Source: CAYXOX01 sp964466745 (GTDB lineage: Bacteria; Pseudomonadota; Alphaproteobacteria; Rhodobacterales; Rhodobacteraceae). Taken from it: a DNA stretch of 11,242 bases. Shown in pieces: positions 6,688-11,242 of this stretch. Under the pieces are notes generated by a model. It was not told the DNA's origin. It saw only the letters and a program-made list of their open reading frames with translations, and did not search any database. Made by a program: the position numbers and the translations under genes. How positions within the stretch are numbered: the stretch's first letter is position 1; every line of letters starts with the position of its first letter. The stretch is taken from the NCBI GenBank assembly GCA_964466745.1, contig CAYXOX010000105.1:1-11242 (forward strand), written 5' to 3'.

Positions 6688-8204
6688 CACGAAACCAGGC
6701 TCTCGCCGGTCATCTCCGGCGGCTTCTCCAGGCCCATGAGCTCCAGCAGGGTCGGCGCGAGATCGGCCAGGCGTCCGCTGCGCAAGCGCGCCTTTGGGGG
6801 GCCGCCCACGAGGATGACAGGCACCGGGCTAAGGGTATGCGAGGTGTGCGGGCCGCCGGTTTCGGGATCGGTCATCATCTCGCAATTGCCGTGATCGGCC
6901 GTGACGATCATCGCGCCGCCGGCGGCGTCCAGCGCCGCCACCGCGCGCCCGAGCCCCGCGTCGACGGCCTCGCAGGCCTTCATCGCGGCCCGCAGATCGC
7001 CGGTATGGCCCACCATGTCGGGGTTCGCGTAGTTCACGACGATAAGATCGTAGCCCGCGCCGATAGCCTCCACGAGCTTTTCGGTCACCGCCGGCGCGGA
7101 CATCTCGGGCTGCAGATCGTAGGTGGCCACCTTGGGCGAGGGCGGCATGAAGCGATCCTCGCCGGCTTCCGGCTCTTCCTTGCCGCCGTTCAGAAAGAAG
7201 GTGACATGGGGGTATTTCTCGGTTTCCGCGAGGCGGAACTGGCGCAGGCCGTGCCGGGCCACCCACGCGCCCAGCGTGTTGTGCAGCTCGCGCGGGGGGA
7301 AGACGGCCTCCATGTACTGGCGGTGCCTGTCGGAGTATTCCACCATGCCGAGCCGGGCCGAGAGCTTGGCGCGGCCCGCGACATCGAAGGCATCGAAATC
7401 GGGGTCGCCCAGCGCCGCCAGGATCTCGCGCGCCCGGTCGCCGCGGAAATTCGTGCAGAAGAGCCCGTCGCCGTCCTTCATGCCGGCATAGTCGCCGATC
7501 ACCGTTGCGGGGACGAACTCGTCGGTGATGTCATCCGCGTAGGCGGCTTCCACGGCGGCCCTCGCGGAGCCCGCCTTTGCCCCGCGGCCCTCGGCCATGG
7601 CGCGGTAGGCCGCCTCGACACGCTCCCAGCGCCGGTCGCGGTCCATCGCGTAGTAGCGCCCCGTGAGCGTGGCCACGAAGGCGCCGTCCGGCAGGGCCGC
7701 CTCGAAGGCCTTCAGAAAGCCCAGCGCGCTGCGCGGCGCCACGTCGCGGCCATCGGTGATCGCGTGCACCGCCACCTGCAGGCCGGCGTCGGCGAGATAC
7801 CGTGCCGAGGCGAGCACATGATCGAGATGGCCGTGCACGCCCCCGTCGGAGATTACCCCGACGAGATGCGCGATGCCGCCGCTGCCCTTCACCGCCTCGA
7901 CGAAGCGCGCGAGCGCCGGACGCTCGAAGAAGCTGCCGTCCTCGATGGCAAGGTCGATCTGGCCGAGGTCCATCGCCACCACCCGGCCCGCGCCGATGTT
8001 CGTGTGGCCCACCTCGGAGTTGCCCATCTGCCCCCGGGGCAGCCCCGCATCGGGGCCATGGGTCACGAGCGTGGCGTTCGGGCATGTGGCCATCAGCCTG
8101 TCGAACACCGGCGTTGCGGCTTGCGCGGGCGCGTTGTCCGGCGCGGGCTCACGCAACCCCCAGCCGTCGAGGATGCACAGCACCACGGGTTTCCTGCCTG
8201 CCAT
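6687..8204 (-). CDS. gpmI: 2,3-bisphosphoglycerate-independent phosphoglycerate mutase
   Basis: GpmI interconverts 3- and 2-phosphoglycerate in glycolysis and gluconeogenesis in the cytoplasm, using two Mn2+ ions and a phosphoserine intermediate. The 505-residue length fits the family (E. coli 514). Alkaline-phosphatase-superfamily metal and catalytic motifs are all present: LDGWG with D13, MGNSEVGH with nucleophile S63, GGVHGH with H124, DGRD at 151-154, RGDRAR at 254-259, NPDMVGH with D396 and H400, TADHGN with D437 and H438, and TSHT with H456. The ATG at 8204 follows a strong AAGGAGG with a 5-nt gap; the GTG five codons upstream overlaps this Shine-Dalgarno and is rejected. The stop overlaps the downstream envC ATG by one base, which suggests translational coupling. 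The unit probably starts in the 95-nt gap upstream, though no clear promoter was found. Confidence 0.97.
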   Translation of the reverse strand: MAGRKPVVLCILDGWGLREPAPDNAPAQAATPVFDRLMATCPNATLVTHGPDAGLPRGQMGNSEVGHTNIGAGRVVAMDLGQIDLAIEDGSFFERPALARFVEAVKGSGGIAHLVGVISDGGVHGHLDHVLASARYLADAGLQVAVHAITDGRDVAPRSALGFLKAFEAALPDGAFVATLTGRYYAMDRDRRWERVEAAYRAMAEGRGAKAGSARAAVEAAYADDITDEFVPATVIGDYAGMKDGDGLFCTNFRGDRAREILAALGDPDFDAFDVAGRAKLSARLGMVEYSDRHRQYMEAVFPPRELHNTLGAWVARHGLRQFRLAETEKYPHVTFFLNGGKEEPEAGEDRFMPPSPKVATYDLQPEMSAPAVTEKLVEAIGAGYDLIVVNYANPDMVGHTGDLRAAMKACEAVDAGLGRAVAALDAAGGAMIVTADHGNCEMMTDPETGGPHTSHTLSPVPVILVGGPPKARLRSGRLADLAPTLLELMGLEKPPEMTGESLVS

Positions 8205-8220
8205 ATTCGCCTCCTTCACG

Positions 8221-8237
8221 CCCGGGTTCGCCCCGGG
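8221..8237. other. Hairpin just upstream of the gpmI ribosome binding site
   Basis: Two copies of the palindrome CCCGGG (8221-8226 and 8232-8237) are separated by TTCGC, so the transcript can form a 6-bp stem with a 5-nt loop. It ends 4 nt before the AAGGAGG of gpmI at 8216-8210. It could be a leader structure or part of the transcript end of the upstream gene. No U-tract follows. Confidence 0.4.
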
Positions 8238-8257
8238 TCGCGCGTGCCGTTCCTAGC

Positions 8258-8289
8258 GGTGGCCACGGGTCTTGGAAACCCCGGCCACC
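8258..8289 (-). terminator. Stem-loop after the lytic transglycosylase gene
   Basis: GGTGGCC (8258-8264) and GGCCACC (8283-8289) form a perfect 7-bp inverted repeat, with a possible inner GGG/CCC pairing in the loop. It lies 10 nt past the stop codon of the lytic transglycosylase gene, a usual place for a terminator or 3' stabilising hairpin. No U-run follows on the minus strand, so intrinsic termination is uncertain. Confidence 0.45.
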
Positions 8290-8299
8290 TTGCGCCGCT

Positions 8300-9697
8300 T
8301 CACCTCAACCGTTCCAGCAGCGCCAGCGAGGCGTACCCGTCGGGCACGAGCCCGGCACGGCGCTGGTAGGCGCGGATCGCGGCGATGGTGTTCGGGCCGA
8401 TGCGCCCGTCGACCCCCTGGGTCGAGAAGCCCCTTGCCGTGAGCCGCTCCTGCAGTTCCTTGCGCTCGGCGAAGAGCAGCGCGCGGTCGCCGCGGGGCCA
8501 TCCGGAGCGGATGGGCGGGCCGCCCGCGATCCTGTCGGAGAGATGACCAACGCCGATCACGTAGGCGTCGGCCGCGTTGTAGCGCTCGATCACGCGGAAA
8601 TTCGGGAAGATCATGAAGGCCGCCCCCCGCGCCCCGGCCGGCAGCAGGATCGAGGCCGGCGCGTGGTTCGGCACCGGCTCGCCGCGCATGTCGCGCACGC
8701 CCATCCGGGCCCACTCCGACGGGCTGCGCGTGATGGAGCGGCTGGCCTGCGAATAGTCGAAGCCGCGGGGCAGCTGCACCTCCACGCCCCAGGGCTGGCC
8801 GGCGGTCCAGCCGAAACGGGCGAGGTAGGCGGCGGTGGAGGCCAGCGCATCGGTCGGATCGTCCGACCAGATGTCCCGGCGCCCGTCGCCGCGGAAATCC
8901 ACCGCATAGGCGAGATAGGAGGTGGGAATGAACTGGGTGTGGCCCATGGCGCCGGCCCAGCTCCCGGTCATGCCCGAGGGGCTCACATCGCCGTTCTGCA
9001 GGATGCGGAACGCGGCGACGAGCTGCTCCTCGAAGAAGCGCCCGCGGCGCCCGTCGTAGGCCAGGGTCGCCAGCGCCTCGACGATGGGGGTGGACCCGCG
9101 GAACTCCCCGTAGGCGCTCTCCATGCCCCAGACCGCGACGACGACTTCCTTTTCCACCCCGTAGCGCGCCTCGATCTCCGCGAGGACCCGGGAATGGCGG
9201 CGGAGCGCATCGCGCCCGTTGCGGATGCGCGTGTCCGAAACCGCGCTGTCGAGGTAATCCCACAACGTGCGGCTGAACTCGGCCTGGTTGCGGTCGCGCG
9301 CGATGACGTCGGCGTTGTAGCGCACGCCGCGGAAGGCGGCGTCCAGCAGCCGCGCATCGATGCCCTGGGCCCGGGCGCGGCTCTTGAAGCCAGCGATCCA
9401 GCGCTCGAAACCTTCATTGGCGGTGGCCAGGTGCACCTCCGTCGGATCGGGCGTCGCGGCGCGGGCGGGCGGCTGGGCGGTGCTCGCGCGGTGCAGGAGG
9501 GCCGCCGGGCGCGCGGCAGGGCGCTGCGAAACCGCCGGGATCGTCGCGCGAACGACGGCGGCCATGGCCTGCGTGGCGATGGCGGAAGCCAAGTGCCGGG
9601 CATCGGGCCGGACCGAAACACGCACCGCCGTCTCCGCCGCCGCGGTCCCGGCCATGAGGCCCGCAAGCAGCCCGAGGGCCAGGATCCTGCGCTGCAT
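8300..9697 (-). CDS. Lytic murein transglycosylase, MltB type, with peptidoglycan-binding domain
   Basis: This enzyme cleaves the MurNAc-GlcNAc bond of peptidoglycan and forms 1,6-anhydroMurNAc products in the periplasm. The 465-residue protein begins MQRRILALGLLAGLMAGTAA, a Sec signal peptide with likely cleavage after A21; there is no lipobox cysteine, so it is probably soluble, unlike the E. coli MltB lipoprotein. An Ala/Pro/Arg-rich linker runs to about 85. The SLT_2/MltB catalytic domain spans about 93-390: GMESAYG at 191-197 holds the catalytic E193, followed by GSWAGAMGHTQFIPTSY at 245-261 and VDFRGDGRRDIW at 266-277. A PG_binding_1 domain follows at about 410-465 (QERLTARGF, VDGRIGPNT). 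The ATG at 9697 has GGTGGAG just upstream with GGAG 5 nt before it; the frame is open to a GTG at 9745, but that start has no ribosome binding site. It lies between rnr and gpmI with gaps of 117 and 95 nt. Confidence 0.93.
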   Translation of the reverse strand: MQRRILALGLLAGLMAGTAAAETAVRVSVRPDARHLASAIATQAMAAVVRATIPAVSQRPAARPAALLHRASTAQPPARAATPDPTEVHLATANEGFERWIAGFKSRARAQGIDARLLDAAFRGVRYNADVIARDRNQAEFSRTLWDYLDSAVSDTRIRNGRDALRRHSRVLAEIEARYGVEKEVVVAVWGMESAYGEFRGSTPIVEALATLAYDGRRGRFFEEQLVAAFRILQNGDVSPSGMTGSWAGAMGHTQFIPTSYLAYAVDFRGDGRRDIWSDDPTDALASTAAYLARFGWTAGQPWGVEVQLPRGFDYSQASRSITRSPSEWARMGVRDMRGEPVPNHAPASILLPAGARGAAFMIFPNFRVIERYNAADAYVIGVGHLSDRIAGGPPIRSGWPRGDRALLFAERKELQERLTARGFSTQGVDGRIGPNTIAAIRAYQRRAGLVPDGYASLALLERLR

Positions 9698-9748
9698 GGA
9701 GACTCCACCTGCCTGTTGAACGACGCACTGCTCTTGTTCTTTCACAGG

Positions 9749-9754
9749 AGTGTA
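9749..9754 (-). promoter_or_regulatory. Possible -10 element for the lytic transglycosylase gene
   Basis: TACACT on the minus strand at 9754-9749 matches the -10 consensus at 4 of 6 positions and would give a leader of about 45 nt to the ATG at 9697. The -35 at 17-nt spacing would be TTCCAG, a weak match lying inside the dyad at 9756-9786. The promoter is therefore tentative. Confidence 0.3.
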
Positions 9755-9755
9755 A

Positions 9756-9786
9756 CCCGATTGTTTCCAATCTGGAAGCGATCGGG
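9756..9786. other. Long imperfect dyad between rnr and the lytic transglycosylase gene
   Basis: CCCGATTGTTTCCA (9756-9769) and TGGAAGCGATCGGG (9773-9786) are complementary at 12 of 14 positions around a 3-nt centre ATC. The two non-matching pairs would be G-U in plus-strand RNA and A-C in minus-strand RNA. The centre TTCCA-GAT-TGGAA is perfect. It directly adjoins the putative -10 and covers the -35 region of the lytic transglycosylase promoter, so it could be an operator; it could also be a second structure at the rnr 3' end. Confidence 0.55.
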
Positions 9787-9813
9787 GGCCGGCTCGGCGA
9801 GGCGTTGCCGGCC
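9787..9813 (-). terminator. Stem-loop at the rnr 3' end
   Basis: GGCCGGC (9787-9793) and GCCGGCC (9807-9813) form a perfect 7-bp GC-only stem with a 13-nt loop, starting one base after the rnr stop codon (9817-9815). This position fits a terminator, but the following minus-strand sequence is C-rich (CCCGATCG) rather than U-rich. Confidence 0.5.
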
Positions 9814-9814
9814 A

Positions 9815-11242
9815 TCACTTCCGGCGCCGAACGACCTTGCGGCGGGCCTTCGCCTTGAGCGCCTTCGCGCGGGCCGCGCTCTGCCCGGGCTTGCGGGCGG
9901 CGCCCCGGCCGCGGCCGCGCGCCGGGCGTGGCCCGCGGCCCAGCGTGGCGCCCTCGAGCGAGATCAGTTCCAGCGTGAGGCCGCCGGTGACGGGTACGGC
10001 CTCGGTCAGCTCCACCTCCACGCGCTGGCCGACCGAGATCGTCAGGCCGCTGTCGGCGCCCATGAGCGTCTGGGCGTCGCGGTCGTAGTGGAAATACTCC
10101 TGCCCGAGCTCGCGGATCGGGATGAGCCCGTCGGCGCCCGTCTCGTCGAGCTTCACGAACACGCCGAAGCGCGCAATGCCCGAGATCCGCCCGGTGAACG
10201 ACGCGCCCACCCGGTCGGAAAGATAGGCGGCGAGGTAGCGGTCGGTGGTGTCGCGCTCGGCGGCCATGGAGCGGCGCTCGGTTTCCGAGATGTGCTCGGC
10301 CGTGGCCTCCAGCATCTCCTCGTCTTCCGGGGTCAGCCCGTCCTTGCCCCAGCCATGGGCGGAGATCAGCGCCCTGTGCACGACGAGATCCGCGTAGCGC
10401 CGGATCGGCGAGGTGAAGTGGGCGTAGGCCCTGAGCGCCAGTCCGAAATGCCCGTAGTTTGCAGGGCTGTAGTACGCCTGGGTCATCGCCCGCAGGGTGG
10501 CCAGGTTGATCAGCTCGGCCTCTTCCATCCCGGCGGCGTCGTGCAGGAGCCGGTTGAGGTGCGAGGTCTTGAGCACCTGCCCCTTGGCCAGGGTCAGGCC
10601 CGAGGCCTGGGCCGTCTCGCGCAGGGCGTCGAGCTTCTCGGGCGGCGGTTCCTCGTGAACGCGGAACACGAGCGGGCGGCGCTTGGCGATCAGCGTCTCG
10701 GCCGCCGCGACATTCGCGAGCACCATGAATTCCTCGATCAGCCGGTGCGCATCGAAGCGTTCGCGGAAGGCCACCGAGGAGACGTGCCCCTTCTCGTCCA
10801 GCTCGATCCGGCGCTCGGGCAGGTCGAGGTCCAGCGGCTGCCGGGCGGCCCGGGCATCGCGGAGCGCCTCGTAGGCGGCGTAGAGCGGGGCGATCACCTC
10901 GTCCATCAGCGGCGCGCATTTCTCGTTCGGGGCGCCGTCGCGGGCGGCCTGCACCTCGGCGTAGTTGAGCGATGCGGCCGAGCGCATCAGCCCGCGCACG
11001 AAGCGGTGGCTCAGCTTCCGGCCGTGGGCGTCGATCTGCATCCGGACGGCAACGCAGGCCCGCGGCACGCCTTCGTGCAGCGAGCAGAGGTCGCCCGAAA
11101 GCCGGTCGGGGAGCATCGGCACGACCCGGTCGGGGAAATACGTGGAATTGCCGCGCTTTCGGGCCTCGCGATCGAGCGCCGTGCCCGGCCGCACGTAGTG
11201 GGCCACGTCGGCGATGGCGACCCAGATGACGTGTCCGCCGGC
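9815..11242 (-). CDS. rnr: Ribonuclease R (5' part cut by window edge)
   Basis: RNase R is a processive 3'-to-5' exoribonuclease that degrades structured RNA and helps in mRNA decay and rRNA quality control. The visible 475 residues cover most of the RNB catalytic domain, an S1 RNA-binding domain and the tail; the start, the N-terminal cold-shock domains and the RNB aspartate cluster lie beyond the right edge. The visible part begins at WVAIADVAHYVRPG, the conserved segment just after those aspartates, and includes NSTYFPDRVVPMLP, EFMVLAN and HFTSPIRRYADLVVHR. The S1 domain lies at about visible residues 346-429 (TGRISGIARFGVFVKL). The last 41 residues contain 18 Arg or Lys, the basic tail usual for RNase R. 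RNase II is less likely because of the basic tail. The stop is followed at once by a hairpin. Confidence 0.95.
   Translation of the reverse strand, partial: AGGHVIWVAIADVAHYVRPGTALDREARKRGNSTYFPDRVVPMLPDRLSGDLCSLHEGVPRACVAVRMQIDAHGRKLSHRFVRGLMRSAASLNYAEVQAARDGAPNEKCAPLMDEVIAPLYAAYEALRDARAARQPLDLDLPERRIELDEKGHVSSVAFRERFDAHRLIEEFMVLANVAAAETLIAKRRPLVFRVHEEPPPEKLDALRETAQASGLTLAKGQVLKTSHLNRLLHDAAGMEEAELINLATLRAMTQAYYSPANYGHFGLALRAYAHFTSPIRRYADLVVHRALISAHGWGKDGLTPEDEEMLEATAEHISETERRSMAAERDTTDRYLAAYLSDRVGASFTGRISGIARFGVFVKLDETGADGLIPIRELGQEYFHYDRDAQTLMGADSGLTISVGQRVEVELTEAVPVTGGLTLELISLEGATLGRGPRPARGRGRGAARKPGQSAARAKALKAKARRKVVRRRK

Noticed and set aside
8217..8219. GTG as the gpmI start
   Set aside because: It overlaps the strong AAGGAGG that serves the ATG at 8204, and no ribosome binding site precedes the GTG.
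8226..8240. A second LexA-like site, GTTC-N7-GTCG, upstream of gpmI
   Set aside because: It has one mismatch like the dnaE2 box, but the spacer is GC-only, it is part of the CCCGGG hairpin, there is no promoter around it, and gpmI is a housekeeping glycolytic gene.
9743..9745. GTG as the start of the lytic transglycosylase
   Set aside because: It would put 16 non-hydrophobic residues before the signal peptide and has no Shine-Dalgarno, whereas the ATG at 9697 has GGTGGAG at the right distance.
9414..10919. A 501-codon minus-strand frame overlapping rnr and the lytic transglycosylase gene
   Set aside because: It is the shifted frame of rnr, whose true frame has intact RNB and S1 motifs, and it also runs across the intergenic region.

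Overview
This window looks like ordinary chromosomal DNA from a very GC-rich alphaproteobacterium, most likely Rhodobacterales (Rhodobacteraceae). The evidence is the base composition, the protein sequences (RppH, CtpA, an EnvC-like factor, GpmI and DnaE2 of alphaproteobacterial type), a LexA box of the alphaproteobacterial direct-repeat form (GTTC-N7-GTTC type), and an intergenic element that resembles one I remember as common in Rhodobacteraceae. No mobile element, CRISPR array, tRNA or rRNA was seen.

All eight genes lie on the minus strand, so transcription runs from right to left. From right to left they are: the 3' part of rnr (RNase R, cut by the right edge); an MltB-type lytic transglycosylase with a C-terminal peptidoglycan-binding domain; gpmI (cofactor-independent phosphoglycerate mutase); an EnvC-like LytM factor; ctpA (S41 C-terminal processing protease); rppH (Nudix RNA 5' pyrophosphohydrolase); a SAM-dependent methyltransferase of unknown substrate; and dnaE2 (error-prone polymerase), whose 3' end is cut by the left edge. 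No intergenic gap reaches 300 bases (the largest is 142), and each gap holds dyad symmetries or promoter-like sequence that is described below.

gpmI, envC, ctpA and rppH look like one transcription unit. gpmI and envC are joined by a TGATG junction, envC and ctpA by a second one, and rppH starts about 40 nt after ctpA. The unit mixes glycolysis, envelope remodelling (EnvC-like amidase activator, periplasmic protease) and mRNA decay. The lytic transglycosylase just upstream adds another cell-wall enzyme, but the gap after it holds hairpins that may separate it. dnaE2 seems to have its own SOS promoter: a near-consensus LexA box lies between a TATACT -10 and a weak -35, and the -10 is so close to the ATG that the mRNA is predicted to be leaderless.

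I see no convincing new biological system. The points most worth checking are the separate, apparently leaderless SOS promoter of dnaE2 without imuA-imuB next to it, the 14-bp imperfect dyad over the putative lytic transglycosylase promoter, the EnvC-like protein that has lost its zinc ligands, and the repeat-like element and stacked palindromes upstream of dnaE2.
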